Shown here one piece after another: positions 1 to 10,900 of a stretch of 64,000 nt of DNA. How positions within the stretch are numbered: position 1 is the first letter of the stretch; each line of letters opens with the position of its first letter. The position numbers were made by a program, and so were the translations under genes. The stretch is from Chloroflexota bacterium (lineage in GTDB: Bacteria > Chloroflexota > Anaerolineae > Aggregatilineales > Phototrophicaceae). Where the stretch lies: assembly GCA_026707665.1 (NCBI GenBank), contig JAPOWK010000122.1, forward strand, positions 62,001 through 126,000, written 5' to 3'. The notes under the pieces were generated by a model. It was not told the DNA's origin, did not search any database, and saw nothing but the letters and a program-made list of their open reading frames with translations.

Positions 1-1606
1 CAATCAAAGCTTCGTGATCGTCGCTCGTGTCGTAGAATCCGCCATCGTCCGAAGGAAAGTGCGTCAGCGCCACATCCGCCAGCCGCCGCGCTGCCGCGAA
101 CCAGTCCTCCTCATAGGTTGACTGATACAACTCCAGCAGCGCGTCGATGAGGTTGGCGTAATCTTCCAAGTAGCCGTTGAGCTTGCTCCGCCCGTCTTTG
201 TGTGTGCGATACAGCCGCCCGTTTTCGTCCACAAGGCGATCTAGCAGGAATGCGCCGGCTCGTCGTGCGGCCTCCAGGTAGTCATCGCGTTTCAGGACCC
301 GCGCCGCTTCCGCCAGGCTCGCCAGCATCAAGCCGTTCCAGGACGTCAGGATTTTGTCGTCCAAGCCCGGGGGCACTCGCTCAGCGCGAACGGCGTATAG
401 CTGTGCCTTAATCTTGACAAGCGCCGCGTTCAGATCAACAACGGACATACCTAGAACAATCGCAGTCTCATCCAAGGGGCGCGGCAAATGCAGGATATTC
501 GCGCCTTCAAAGTTGCCCTGCGGCGTCATGCCAAAGGCTTCAATTGCGATTTCCAGCGCGCGCGGAACTTCTGCGCGAATCGGCTCGAGCGCTTCTGCCG
601 CCTCCTCGATGGACCAAACGAAGAATTTGCCCTCTTCACCCTCGCTGTCGGCATCGGTGGCGCTGTAGAATCCGCCGCTCGAGGCGGTCATCTCGCGCAA
701 GATGTAATCATAAATGTCCACGGCGATGGACTTGAAAGAGTCGTCGCCGGTGATTTGCCAGGCACGCAAATAGAGCCGGCTGAGCTGGGCGTTGTCATAG
801 AGCATCTTCTCAAAGTGCGGCACCAGCCAATGGGCATCGACGCTGTAACGGGCGAAGCCGCCGCCGATCTGATCATAGATCCCGCCATTTGCCATTTGAC
901 GCAGCGTGAAGGTCGCCAGATTGAGCGACTCTTCGTCGCCGGTGCGCATGTGATAACGCAGCAGGTATTCCAAACTAATCGGATTCGGAAACTTCGGCTG
1001 GGTGCCGAATCCGCCGTAGTCCCGGTCGACGCTGGCCAGCAGAATCCTTGCCGCCTCGTCTAGCATGCCGCTGGTCAAGCCACTGTCATCCGCGCGACCA
1101 ATCGCCAACACATCGCGCTTCAGCGCCTCATGCAGATTGTCCGCTTGATTTTCGAGGTTCTCTCGTTGGTTGCGATAAGCGTCATGTACAGCGCCCATCA
1201 GCTGCGTGAACGACGGCATGCCATAGCGCCGTACTTTGGGATAGTACGTGCCGCCGTAAAATGGACGTCCGTCCGGCAGTAGAAAGACTGTCATGGGCCA
1301 ACCGCCCTGCCCGGCAATTGCCTGCACCGCCCCCATGTAGATGTCATCGACATCGGGTCGCTCTTCCCGATCGACCTTCACATTGACGAAAAGGGCGTTC
1401 ATCATCTCAGCCGTCGCTTCGTCTTCAAAGCTTTCATGCGCCATCACATGACACCAGTGGCAGGCGCTGTAGCCTATGCTCAGCAGGACCGGCTTGTCCT
1501 GCTCGCGCGCGATGCGAAAAGCCTCCGCGCCCCAGGGACGCCAATCCACCGGGTTGTCCGCGTGCTGCAGCAAATAGGGACTGGTCTCATCTCTTAATCG
1601 ATTCAT
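1..1606 (-). CDS. Thioredoxin domain-containing protein, DUF255/SSP411 (YyaL) family, 3' end cut by window edge
   Basis: Read on the - strand from ATG at 1606, the protein begins [20 protein letters not shown], the typical opening of the DUF255/spermatogenesis-associated protein 20 family. A thioredoxin-like CHWC motif lies in [11 protein letters not shown] near residue 50, followed by [12 protein letters not shown] and GGWPMTVFL. The later part ([22 protein letters not shown]) is the six-hairpin, glycosidase-like C-terminal domain. About 535 residues are visible of the roughly 680 usual for the family; the rest lies left of the window. The family's cellular reaction is poorly defined, so the name is structural. 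It is divergent from ftsH, with about 320 bp between the two starts. Confidence 0.93.
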   Translation of the reverse strand, partial: MNRLRDETSPYLLQHADNPVDWRPWGAEAFRIAREQDKPVLLSIGYSACHWCHVMAHESFEDEATAEMMNALFVNVKVDREERPDVDDIYMGAVQAIAGQGGWPMTVFLLPDGRPFYGGTYYPKVRRYGMPSFTQLMGAVHDAYRNQRENLENQADNLHEALKRDVLAIGRADDSGLTSGMLDEAARILLASVDRDYGGFGTQPKFPNPISLEYLLRYHMRTGDEESLNLATFTLRQMANGGIYDQIGGGFARYSVDAHWLVPHFEKMLYDNAQLSRLYLRAWQITGDDSFKSIAVDIYDYILREMTASSGGFYSATDADSEGEEGKFFVWSIEEAAEALEPIRAEVPRALEIAIEAFGMTPQGNFEGANILHLPRPLDETAIVLGMSVVDLNAALVKIKAQLYAVRAERVPPGLDDKILTSWNGLMLASLAEAARVLKRDDYLEAARRAGAFLLDRLVDENGRLYRTHKDGRSKLNGYLEDYANLIDALLELYQSTYEEDWFAAARRLADVALTHFPSDDGGFYDTSDDHEALI

Positions 1607-1925
1607 GCTGGATCTCGGTCGGCTATCATGTCCATTGACTTCATGCACGGTGTCTGTTTGCAAAAGAATAGCGAAGTTTCGCCGCTAGTGAAATCGTGAT
1701 TTGAGCCGGCGCAGCATCGGCTTGCACCGACCACGCGCTTCGAGGCGCTTGGGGTGACGCCGCAACCGACCGGCGAAATCGCTCGTATTTCATGTTATCA
1801 TTGGCTGACAATGCCGTACACCGACAGCGCGAGCGACGCATTCTTAGACAAGTCTTGCACAATTCCCGCTGGGGATACGGTATAATCAGGATATACAAGC
1901 CGCATTTCGAGGGTACGATCTATCG
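1607..1925. other. Intergenic region between divergent SSP411-family gene and ftsH
   Basis: No convincing gene is seen in these 319 bases. Short open frames occur on both strands but lack ribosome binding sites and family resemblance. The right part holds the probable ftsH promoter at 1855-1886. No clear promoter was recognised for the leftward gene. Confidence 0.5.
1855..1886 (+). promoter_or_regulatory. Probable ftsH promoter
   Basis: A perfect -10 hexamer TATAAT lies at 1881-1886, about 40 bases before the ftsH ATG. The best -35 match, TTGCAC at 1855-1860, is 20 bases upstream. That spacer is longer than ideal, so the -35 assignment is weak. Confidence 0.45.
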
Positions 1926-3944
1926 ATGCAGTTTTGGGAAAACAACGACAACGACGAAAGTCGTGACGGTGGGAACAGTCCGCGACCACCGCAGCCGCCG
2001 CCGAATTGGCGCAAGTGGATCTCGCCTGGTCTGCTCGTTCTGGTGATGCTTCTGGCGCTGATTTCTTCGCCAGGGCTCTTCGGCGGTTTCTCCTCTACGC
2101 CGGAAATCGCCTACTCCGATGTTTACGAACAACTGATGATGAACAACATCAGTCTGCTTCATTTTCAGGACAATGTCTCCGTCAGCGGAACGTTCAAGAG
2201 CGGCATCATCATCACGTCCGCCTCGGGGCGCATGCAGAATGTCTCGCGCTTTTCGGCGCAGCTGCCGCCATACGCTGGCGCGGAACTGCTGCGTATGGCG
2301 CACGAGCGGGGCGTCGACACCATTGACGGCAGCTGGACCCAGCCCTCGACCTGGTTGACGCTGCTCATCAACTTCTTGCCCTTGGTACTCATCATTGGTT
2401 TCTTCGTCTGGATGGGTCGCCGGGCGCAGGGCCAGATGAATGGCATCTTCTCCTTCGGTCAGTCGCAAGCGCGCGAGAAAACACCTGAGATGCCAGCCCT
2501 CAAGTTTGATGACGTCGCCGGGCAAGACGCGGCCAAGATGGAGCTGGAAGAAGTCGTTGACTTTCTCAAGCAGCCGGAGAAATATGTCAAGGTAGGCGCC
2601 AAGGTGCCGCGGGGCGTGCTGCTGATTGGTCCGCCTGGCACTGGCAAGACCTTGATGGCGCGCGCTGTCGCCGGAGAGGCCAATGTGGCCTTCTTTAGCA
2701 TCGCCGCTTCCGAATTCGTGGAGATGTTCGTCGGCGTTGGCGCATCGCGCGTTCGCGACCTGTTCAAACGCGCCAAAGAAAACGCGCCAGCCATTATCTT
2801 CGTCGACGAGATCGACGCCGTTGGTCGTCGGCGCGGCACCGGACTGGGTGGCGGCCACGACGAGCGCGAGCAGACGCTGAATCAGCTGCTTTCGGAAATG
2901 GATGGCTTTGACAATGACACCAATATCGTCATGATCGCCGCCACCAACCGACCGGATGTGTTGGATCCCGCTTTGTTGCGGCCCGGACGTTTCGATCGGC
3001 AGATCACTGTGGATCTGCCCGATGTCAAGGGGCGGCACGACATTCTCAAAATTCACACCAAGAACAAGCCGCTGGGCAACAATGTCGAGCTCGAATCGCT
3101 GGCGCGCGCCACCATCGGCTTTTCCGGCGCCGACATCGCCAACCTAGCCAATGAAGCCGCCATGCACGCCGCGCGCTTCAACCGCCGCCTGATCACGATG
3201 TCCGACTTCACGACCGCCTACGAACGCATTCGCCTGGGCACCAAACGCCCGCCGCTCTCCAACAAGAAAGATCGCCGCATTACCGCCTACCATGAAGCGG
3301 GCCACGCCGTCGTTTCATTCCTGCTTCCCGATGCCATGGCGCTGCTCAAGACAACGATCATTCCGCGAGGGCGAGCGCTCGGCGTCGCCTTTTACATGCC
3401 GAAAGATGATTCGTTGCATCAATCGCGCAAGCAGCTTGAAGCCTTCATTCGTGTGGGCTTGGCCGGTCGCATCGCCGAAGAGATTGTCTTTGACGATGTC
3501 ACCACCGGCGCCGCCAATGACATTCAGCAGGTGACCCAAATCGCCCGGCGGATGGTCAAGATGTTTGGCATGAGCGATTCGGTCGGCATGGTCAATTACG
3601 GCGACGACTCCGATCAGCCATTTCTCGGCTACGCGATCGCCAGCGGACGCGATTACAGCGATGACACCGCCGCCAAACTCGATGCCGAAATCAAGCGCAT
3701 CATTGATGTCGCCTACCAGGAAACGCGCGAGCTGTTGGAAGATCACCGCGAGGGGCTGGACAAGCTGGCCGTAGCCCTGCTGGAAAAAGAAACGGTGGAG
3801 CGCGAAGAAATCTTGAGCATTCTTGGCATGGAAGAAGACCTGGAGGACATCGTGCCGGAATCCGTGGCCAAGCACTTGCGCGAGCCGCAAGCCTCGGAAC
3901 AGAATGGCTCAGACACAAAGGAGACCGCTGAAGTAGAGGGCTAA
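1926..3944 (+). CDS. ftsH: ATP-dependent zinc metalloprotease FtsH
   Basis: Membrane-anchored AAA+ protease that extracts and degrades membrane and short-lived cytosolic proteins. The 672 residues show the full family order. TM1 is near 33-48, followed by a short extracytoplasmic domain, TM2 near 142-163, then an AAA module with Walker A GPPGTGKT at 235-242, Walker B IIFVDEID, and the second region of homology [14 protein letters not shown]. The peptidase domain has the zinc motif HEAGH at 456-460. A proline-rich N-terminal cytoplasmic tail (RPPQPPP) precedes TM1. Length and motifs are normal. The stop codon overlaps the stop of the convergent small gene downstream. Confidence 0.98.
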   Translation: MQFWENNDNDESRDGGNSPRPPQPPPNWRKWISPGLLVLVMLLALISSPGLFGGFSSTPEIAYSDVYEQLMMNNISLLHFQDNVSVSGTFKSGIIITSASGRMQNVSRFSAQLPPYAGAELLRMAHERGVDTIDGSWTQPSTWLTLLINFLPLVLIIGFFVWMGRRAQGQMNGIFSFGQSQAREKTPEMPALKFDDVAGQDAAKMELEEVVDFLKQPEKYVKVGAKVPRGVLLIGPPGTGKTLMARAVAGEANVAFFSIAASEFVEMFVGVGASRVRDLFKRAKENAPAIIFVDEIDAVGRRRGTGLGGGHDEREQTLNQLLSEMDGFDNDTNIVMIAATNRPDVLDPALLRPGRFDRQITVDLPDVKGRHDILKIHTKNKPLGNNVELESLARATIGFSGADIANLANEAAMHAARFNRRLITMSDFTTAYERIRLGTKRPPLSNKKDRRITAYHEAGHAVVSFLLPDAMALLKTTIIPRGRALGVAFYMPKDDSLHQSRKQLEAFIRVGLAGRIAEEIVFDDVTTGAANDIQQVTQIARRMVKMFGMSDSVGMVNYGDDSDQPFLGYAIASGRDYSDDTAAKLDAEIKRIIDVAYQETRELLEDHREGLDKLAVALLEKETVEREEILSILGMEEDLEDIVPESVAKHLREPQASEQNGSDTKETAEVEG

Positions 3945-4222
3945 GGCGGTGGTGTAACTGTGGGACTTAGCGTGTTTACTATGTTGCTAAGTTCATTTCC
4001 GACTACGGGGCCCAACAGAGCAAGGATGATTAGAGTACCCAAGGCCGCTATCGGCAGCCAAATTATACATCCAACAAAAGTTTTACTTACCCTCCCATCT
4101 CCTTTGTCAGTTATTTTGGCGACTATTAGACCGACTACCCCAAACACGAGGCCCACGAGCACCCAACCGATTGAGGCTGTTGGACGTTCCACATTATCGT
4201 AGTTCCTGTTCTTCATTGTCAT
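3941..4222 (-). CDS. Small two-TM membrane protein of unknown function
   Basis: A 93-residue protein with two clear hydrophobic segments (about residues 18-36 and 49-72) separated by a charged loop with KITDKGDGR. It ends in a Pro/Thr tail. It is tail-to-tail with ftsH, the two stop codons overlapping. Base composition is visibly more AT-rich than the flanking genes, which hints at recent arrival or relaxed coding. No family was recognised. Start choice between the ATGs at 4222 and 4216 is uncertain because neither has a strong ribosome binding site. It could be a spurious frame, but two well-formed TM segments argue for a gene. Confidence 0.55.
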   Translation of the reverse strand: MTMKNRNYDNVERPTASIGWVLVGLVFGVVGLIVAKITDKGDGRVSKTFVGCIIWLPIAALGTLIILALLGPVVGNELSNIVNTLSPTVTPPP

Positions 4223-4285
4223 TCTCAGTCTCGATTGGCGCAGCAGATTGGGCGAGGTTGACCGCCTCGCCCTTGTTACGGCAAG

Positions 4286-6352
4286 CTATTGCGCCGCTTC
4301 CGCCTCAACCTCAGCGATGATGTCATCCTGGACGTAGGACGGCACGCGATCGTAGCGGTTGAAATCCATCGTGTAGATGCCGCGTCCGCCGGACATGGAA
4401 CGCAGGTCATTGCCGTAGCGCAACATCTCCGCCAGCGGCACCTCCGCCGTGACAACGCTCTTGATGCCAACCGTATCCATGCCTTGCACGCGGCCGCGAC
4501 GCGTATTCAGATCGCTCATGATGTCACCCATCATCGACTCGGGGACGGTGATTCTGACATCCATGATCGGTTCCAGCAGGACCGGTTTCGCCTTGCGGAA
4601 AGCTTCCCGAAACGCCTCGCGACCCGCGATCTGAAAGGCGATATCTTTCGAATCGACCGGGTGCTCCTTGCCATCAAAGACATTGACCTTCACCCGCTCG
4701 ACCGGGAAGCCGGCAATGACCCCGGTCGGCAGCACCGCGCGTATGCCCTTCTCGGTCGAGGCGACAAATTGCTGCGAGATCGCCCCGCCAAAGACTGACG
4801 ATTCGAACTCGAAGCCCTCAATCGTCGGCTCAATCTTCAGATCCACGCGCCCATATTGCCCGGCGCCGCCCGTCTGTTTCTTGTGCGTATAACTCGATTC
4901 GGCGTTGCCGGTGATCGTCTCACGGTATGGCACCTTGGGCATATATGTATCGATGCCGACGCCCAAGGCTTCCGCCCGCTTCAGCGTGACATCCAGGTGA
5001 ATCTGGCCCATGCCTTCGAGGACGGTCTGCCGCGTATCGCCATCCTGGCGCCAGCGCAGGGTCGGGTCGGCATCGCAGAGGTTGCTCAGGGTCGGTCCCA
5101 TCTTGGCGCTATCGGCTTGCGTGCGCGGCGCCACCGCCAGCATATAGAGCGGCGCCGGGAAATCAGGCGCGACGACGCTTACGTCAGAATCGGCATCGAC
5201 AAAGGTGTCGCCCGTCTTGGTCTCGTTTAGCTTTGCCACCACGCCGATATCGCCCGCATGCAGCGTCGAGACCGGCAGCTGTTCCTTGCCGCGCATGACG
5301 AAGAGCGAATTGAATCGCTCGCTGGCGCCACTGTTTGAATTGGTGTAGCGTCCATCGTCCGAAATCGTGCCGGAGAAGATACGGAAGTAATTGAGCGTGC
5401 CGACAAATCGATCATTCAATGTTTTGAAGACATAAGCGACCAAGGGATCGTCATTGGCATGCGGCGCGCCCAGCACATCGGCTTCTGCGCCGCGCATGAT
5501 GTTCACGCGCCGCTCGTTGGGCGCGGTCGTGTAGGCGACCAGCGCCTCCAGTAGCGGGATGGTGCCGATGTTTTCGGTGGCTGATGTCGTGAAGACGGGC
5601 ACCGTCTTCAGCTCAGGCGAGCGCGATGCCTTACGCATGCCATCGCGAATCTCGTCAAAAGACAGCGATTCTTCTTCAAAATATTTCTCCAGCAGATCGT
5701 CATCGGCTTCGGCGGCCGCTTCCATTAATTCCATATGCGCCTCTTCCAGCGCGTCGGCGTAGTAGTCAGGAAGATCGGATCGCTCCGCGCCATCACCGAG
5801 ATATGCTTTCTGCGTCAAGGCGTTGGCGACGCCTTTGTAGTCCGCTTGCTCCCCAATCGGCAGCATGATGGGGATGAACTTGTAGTCGTCAAACTGGCTG
5901 CGCAACTGGTCAAGCACAGCCTCGTAGTTGGCGTTGTCGCGATCCATCTTGTTGATAACGGCAATGATTGGCTGTTCGCTGATACGGGCGTATTCCCAAG
6001 CCAGTTCCGTACCCACTTCGACGCCGGCGACCGCGTCAATCACCACGATCACGGAATCGGCGGCCAATATCGCATTCTTGAGTTCCCCTTGGAAGTCGGT
6101 GAAACCGGGCGTATCCAGCAGGTTGATCTTAGTTTCATTGAATTCAACGTGCACCAAAGATGTGGACAAGGACAGGCCGCGCTCCTTCTCTTCATCATCC
6201 CAGTCGGAGACCATGTTCGATTCGGAAATATGCCCCATCCGATTCGTGGCGCCGGTGCTGTATAAGAGCGCCTCCACTAACGATGTCTTGCCACAGCTTT
6301 GATGCCCCACTAAGGCGACATTTCTGATGTTCTCCGTCTGGTATTCCTTCAT
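4286..6352 (-). CDS. fusA: Elongation factor G-like GTPase (EF-G paralogue)
   Basis: A 688-residue translational GTPase with the EF-G domain order. The G motifs depart from canonical EF-G: G1 is GHQSCGKTS rather than the usual GHIDAGKTT, the switch I region reads ERGLSLSTS, G3 is DTPGFTDF rather than DTPGHVDF, and G4 is NKMD. This resembles the EF-G-like group (FusA2/EF-G2 of mycobacteria) more than the main elongation factor. It does not lie in a str operon with rpsL, rpsG and tuf. The start at 6352 is chosen because GGGGAA lies 8 bases before it; an in-frame ATG at 6373 would place that site inside the gene. A near-consensus promoter lies upstream at 6436-6464. Role in translocation versus ribosome rescue or recycling cannot be decided here. 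Confidence 0.9.
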   Translation of the reverse strand: MKEYQTENIRNVALVGHQSCGKTSLVEALLYSTGATNRMGHISESNMVSDWDDEEKERGLSLSTSLVHVEFNETKINLLDTPGFTDFQGELKNAILAADSVIVVIDAVAGVEVGTELAWEYARISEQPIIAVINKMDRDNANYEAVLDQLRSQFDDYKFIPIMLPIGEQADYKGVANALTQKAYLGDGAERSDLPDYYADALEEAHMELMEAAAEADDDLLEKYFEEESLSFDEIRDGMRKASRSPELKTVPVFTTSATENIGTIPLLEALVAYTTAPNERRVNIMRGAEADVLGAPHANDDPLVAYVFKTLNDRFVGTLNYFRIFSGTISDDGRYTNSNSGASERFNSLFVMRGKEQLPVSTLHAGDIGVVAKLNETKTGDTFVDADSDVSVVAPDFPAPLYMLAVAPRTQADSAKMGPTLSNLCDADPTLRWRQDGDTRQTVLEGMGQIHLDVTLKRAEALGVGIDTYMPKVPYRETITGNAESSYTHKKQTGGAGQYGRVDLKIEPTIEGFEFESSVFGGAISQQFVASTEKGIRAVLPTGVIAGFPVERVKVNVFDGKEHPVDSKDIAFQIAGREAFREAFRKAKPVLLEPIMDVRITVPESMMGDIMSDLNTRRGRVQGMDTVGIKSVVTAEVPLAEMLRYGNDLRSMSGGRGIYTMDFNRYDRVPSYVQDDIIAEVEAEAAQ

Positions 6353-6435
6353 AGCGATTTTTCCCCAAAACAAGCCTGGATCTGGTTTCCAGTAGCTGAC
6401 GAATAGCGGCTCGTGGCGAGCCGAAAGCGTATTGG

Positions 6436-6464
6436 ATTGTATAGATGGGCGGCGTGATTGTCAA
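6436..6464 (-). promoter_or_regulatory. Strong sigma70-type promoter for the EF-G-like gene
   Basis: On the - strand, TTGACA (6459-6464) and TACAAT (6436-6441) are separated by exactly 17 bases. This is the best promoter in the window and points at the EF-G-like gene starting at 6352. Confidence 0.75.
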
Positions 6465-6518
6465 AGTCACATATCGAACTTCATCCACGTCCATGGAATC
6501 ATAGACCGGCGACGAATG

Positions 6519-6524
6519 TATAAT
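6519..6524 (+). promoter_or_regulatory. Possible -10 element for the SGNH hydrolase gene
   Basis: Perfect TATAAT on the + strand, 76 bases before the TTG start at 6601. No good -35 is visible, so this is tentative. Confidence 0.35.
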
Positions 6525-6600
6525 CGGATCTCAATATTGCCGAGCCGAAAGGAACTCGCCGCTCTTGTCATTCGGCTGAGAGCATAGCGGAGAGAAACTG

Positions 6601-7863
6601 TTGCGCCGCAAAGTTTTCGCAAATGCGCTGATTGTCGTTTTCGCGGTCGCGCTGACATTGGTTCTGCTGGAAGTCTTGGTCCGCGTCGCCGGCGCAACCG
6701 ATGCCGACGGGCGATTCACGCTTCTCAACTTCACCTTGGATTCACCGAAGCTGCCCGTTAACGAGCTGCGTGGGCAAGTCGAAGGTTATATCGCCAACAA
6801 AGACATCGCCGTCGTCGTTTACGACGAATGGACGGGCTGGTCCTTTCGACCCAATTCGGTCCGCCAAGACGGTACCTTTACGATTAACGGCGCTGGCTTT
6901 CGCTCGCGGCGAGACTTTGACCAAAGCCCGCCAGCGGATACGCTGCGCATCGCCGTTTTCGGTGACTCATTCACCGCGGGCGACGATGTTGGCGACGGCG
7001 AAACCTGGGCCTATTTGCTTGAGCGCGCATTAAACGAGGCTGGCATCAGAGCCGAAGTACTGAACTTCGGCGTCGGCGCATATGGAATGGGGCAAGCCTA
7101 TTTGCGCTGGCAGCGCCTCGGAAAGAGCTTTTCGCCGGATATTGTGATATTCGGTTTACAGCCGGAGAACCTCAAACGAAACGTGAATGTCTTCCGGCAA
7201 TTGCTCCACCGAAGCGGACCCGCTTTTTCCAAACCGCGCTTCGCCCTGGTCGAAGACGAACTTCAGCTGCTGAATGTTCCGACTTTGCCGCCAGAACAGT
7301 TGATGGAGGTCTTTGAAAACTTCAGCGATCACCCGCTGGCGCCCTACGAATTCTATTATAAGAGCCGCTTCACGGCAGCGCGCTGGTGGGCAGCGAGCCG
7401 GTTATTCAGCCTCGTATTTGAAGCGCTGCGGCAAGCCGAAGACGAACCGGACATTTACCGCCCGGGCAGCGAAGGCGGGGAGCTGGGCAAGGCGATCATT
7501 GATGCCTTTGCCCAAGACGTACGTGAAGCCGGCTCCGAATTCGTCGTCCTTCATCTGCCCCTGCAAAGTCATCTGATTCGCTATTTCAGCAACTTGCCCC
7601 GTCCCCGGCCGGTTTACGATTTTTTGCTGGAACATTGTCGCGAGTCCTACCACTACATCGCGCTGGAGGAGCATCTGGAGCCGGCGCATGTGGATGACAA
7701 ATACTGGAGCCCGACGAAGCACTATGGTCCGCCCCTGCACGCGCTATTAGCCGAAGTCGCCGCCAGCGCCATCTCCAGCTGCATCGAGAATGGTGACTGC
7801 CGCACCCCCCGCTTCCCTGACAGCCGCGCATACAGGGCCGGCGAAGCTACCGAGGACGGCTAG
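6601..7863 (+). CDS. SGNH/GDSL-type hydrolase with N-terminal membrane anchor
   Basis: A 420-residue protein with a hydrophobic N-terminal segment (about residues 7-27), a signal anchor. The SGNH hydrolase blocks follow: block I FGDSFTAG with the GDS near 121-123, and a later NFGVGAYG near 155 that fits the glycine and asparagine oxyanion blocks. The C-terminal half is less conserved; HYGPP near the end may carry the catalytic histidine. Family members are esterases or acyltransferases acting on surface carbohydrates or lipids; the substrate is unknown. Translation starts at TTG 6601, with GGAG eight bases before it. It stands alone between the EF-G-like gene and the glycine genes. Confidence 0.8.
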   Translation: MRRKVFANALIVVFAVALTLVLLEVLVRVAGATDADGRFTLLNFTLDSPKLPVNELRGQVEGYIANKDIAVVVYDEWTGWSFRPNSVRQDGTFTINGAGFRSRRDFDQSPPADTLRIAVFGDSFTAGDDVGDGETWAYLLERALNEAGIRAEVLNFGVGAYGMGQAYLRWQRLGKSFSPDIVIFGLQPENLKRNVNVFRQLLHRSGPAFSKPRFALVEDELQLLNVPTLPPEQLMEVFENFSDHPLAPYEFYYKSRFTAARWWAASRLFSLVFEALRQAEDEPDIYRPGSEGGELGKAIIDAFAQDVREAGSEFVVLHLPLQSHLIRYFSNLPRPRPVYDFLLEHCRESYHYIALEEHLEPAHVDDKYWSPTKHYGPPLHALLAEVAASAISSCIENGDCRTPRFPDSRAYRAGEATEDG

Positions 7864-7917
7864 CTTTTGCACGTTGTCGCAGCTCGACTCCGCATAGTTC
7901 CTGGCAATCAGCCATGA

Positions 7918-7923
7918 TAGAAT
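7918..7923 (+). promoter_or_regulatory. Possible -10 element for the glyA-gcvT fusion
   Basis: TAGAAT on the + strand, 40 bases before the ATG at 7963. The -35 is not convincing. AGGAG about 12 bases before the ATG is the likely ribosome binding site. Confidence 0.3.
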
Positions 7924-7962
7924 GGCAGCCTAAGATGGACAATACAGGAGTCCCTTCCAGCC

Positions 7963-10900
7963 ATGACACAGGATGACTATCTCTTTCGCGGGAGCGTCGA
8001 TGAGTTGGACCCGGAGGTCGCCGACCTGATCCGCCATGAGACCGCGCGGCAGCAGGAAAAACTGATCCTGATTCCATCGGAAAGCACCGTGCCCTTCGCC
8101 GTGCGCAATGCGATCAGTTCCCCTTTCCATAACCTTTATGCCGAGGGCTATCCGCTGGAAAATTCGCGGAAAATGAGCCAGAACGAGATCCTCGATTATG
8201 ATCAGCGGCTGCCGGAGTTTCGTCGCCAAGCCGATCTGCGCTATTACAAGGGGACGGAATACGCGAATATGCTGGAGTCGCTAGCGCGCCGCCGCGCCGC
8301 CGAGCTCTTTGCCGGCAATGGACTGGGCGCGGACGAACTATTCGTCAACGTTCAGCCGCTCTCCGGCGCTCCCGCCAATAACGCTGTCTACAGCGCCCTG
8401 CTCAATGTCGGCGACACCGTCATGGGTATGGACCTGATCATGGGCGGGCACCTCACACACGGCAGCCCGGTCAACCGCAGCGGCATCAATTACAACATCG
8501 TCAGCTACGCCATCGATCCCAAAACGGAGCGCCTCGATTACGACCAGATCCGCGACCTCGCGCGCGAACACAAGCCGCGGCTCATCATTGGCGGATTTAG
8601 CAGCTACCCCTATGCGGCCGACTGGGCCGCCTACCGCAGCATCGCCGACGAGGTCGGCGCCTTTTTGCTCGCCGATGTAGCCCATGTCGCCGGCTTGATC
8701 GCCGCGGACCTTTACCCCAACCCGGTGGGCATCGCCGATGTCGTCAGTTTCACCAGCCACAAGACCCTCAATGGACCGCGCGGCGCCGTCCTCATCACCC
8801 ATCGCAGGGACCTGTCGCGCAAGCTCGACCGCGCGGTCTTCCCGGGCGAACAAGGCGGACCCCACATCAATACCATGGCTGGGCTGGCGGTCGCGCTGCG
8901 CATCGCTGGGAGCGAGCAGTTCCGGGGGCTGCAGCGGGAGACGCTGGCAAACGCCGTCCGGCTGGGGAACAAGCTGCAAGCGCGCGGCTTGCGCCTGCCT
9001 TACGGTGGCACCGATACGCACTTGCTGCTGCTCGATTGCAAGACGATCATCGGCGCTGACGGCGCCAAGCTCAGTGGCGACATGGCGGCGCGCATCCTTG
9101 ACCTGGCCGGCATCGTCGTCAACCGCCAGACGATACCGGGCGATACTTCGGCGCTGCGGCCCAGCGGCATTCGCCTCGGCACAACCTGGGTCACCCAGCG
9201 CGGCATGGACGCCGACGGGATCGCCGAGCTGGGCGATATCATCGCTGACGTGCTGGAAGCCTGCCTGCCCTTCCGCCTCACCGGGCGTCTGCGCCCGCTG
9301 CCGCGCGCCAAAATCGACTTTGATGTGCTGCAGAGCGCTGCCGCGCGTTCGCGAAAGCTGGCGCACCGCATCGGCATCGACACCGACGCCAAGGCTGACG
9401 GCTATCCGCACTTCTTTGACTCAGGCGACATCGGGCAAGAGCGTTGCCTAGAGGTAAGCGTCGCGGGCGCGGCCGCCGGCGACTTCCTCCACGTCGCGAC
9501 AACCAGCGATGCCGCCGCGCTGAATGACGGCGAGAGCCAGCCGACGCATATCCTCGAGCGAGACGGCACGGTGATGGCGAGCGGCGAAATTACACGCCTT
9601 TCCCCAAGTGAATACCGGTTGCATATTGCCGGCCGTGCCGACCGCGCCGTCGCCTGGTTGCGCGCGCTCAGCGACGGATTTGTGCTTTTTGATGACCAGG
9701 ACATTCACGCCAAGCTGCCGGGTCCGGTCGCCATCACGGTGATCGGTGAGGGCGAGCCAACCCCATCCCAACCCCCCTCAACCCCATCCCCACCCCCCCC
9801 TAAATCCCCCCCCAGCGAGCTAAGGGGGGACTTGCAACCCCCCTTCCCTAGTTCACTGGGGAAGGGGCCGGGGGATGGGGTTGAGGGGGGTTGGGATGGG
9901 GTTGAGGGGGGTGAAGCCACCACCGCTGGCTACAGCGAAAAGGCTTACCACATCGGCATCAATGGCGAAAAGTTCGGCATGCCGACCCCACCCCAAACCC
10001 TGCCGCCATTTGTCCACGATCTCGCCGCGAGCGACAAGTTTTTGCATACGCCGCTGCACCGCTTGCATCTGGACTTGGGCGCGAAGATGGCGCCATTCGC
10101 CGGTTACGACATGCCGCTCTGGTACCAGTCCGTCAGCGAGGAGCACGCGGCCGTGCGCGAGGACGCCGGCATCTTTGACGTGGCGCACATGGGCGTATAC
10201 GACCTGCGCGGGCGCGGCGCCTTAGCCTTCCTCGACCTGGTGACGACCAATGATGCCAAGCGCCTGAAAGTCGGCGGCTCTCACTATACCTTTTTGCTGG
10301 ATGTGGATGGCATCCCGCTGGACGATCTGATGATCTATCGACTCGGGGAAGATCAATTCCTCGCCGTGGTCAACGCCGCCAACAACGACAAGAACTGGGC
10401 TTGGCTGAATGCGGTGATGGCCGGCGCCGTAATGATCGACCGCTCGCATCCCAGCCGCCGCATTGAAGGCGCAACGCGCTTTGACCTGCGTGACCTGCGC
10501 CTGAAGGAGCATGGCGGCGCACAGCGCGTCGATATTGCCTTGCAGGGTCCCCGCAGCCGCGAGTATTTGCTGGCGCTCGGCGGCAGCGCTGAGGACCTGG
10601 CGGCGGTTAAGCGGTTGAACTGGGCCGGTGTGGCCCGGGTGAACCTTGGCGGCTTCGACCTGATTGTCTCCCGCACTGGTTATACCGGCGAGCGCGTCGC
10701 CTACGAGCTTTTCGTGCATCCCGAACGGTCGGAGCAACTCTTCAGTCGGCTCGTTGAAATGGGCGTGACACCTTGCGGCTTGGCGGCGCGCGACAGCCTG
10801 CGCACCGAAGCCGGCCTGCCGCTCTATGGCTTGGAGCTGGCGGGAGATCTCAATTTGAACCCGGCCGACGCCGGTTTCGGCGCCTACGTCAAACTCTACA

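Noticed and set aside
1641..1898. 85-codon - strand frame upstream of the SSP411-family gene
   Set aside because: Overlaps the probable ftsH promoter region, no ribosome binding site, composition not protein-like.
1920..3056. Long - strand open frame (378 codons) opposite ftsH
   Set aside because: Antisense to conserved AAA motifs of ftsH, with no recognisable domain or ribosome binding site.
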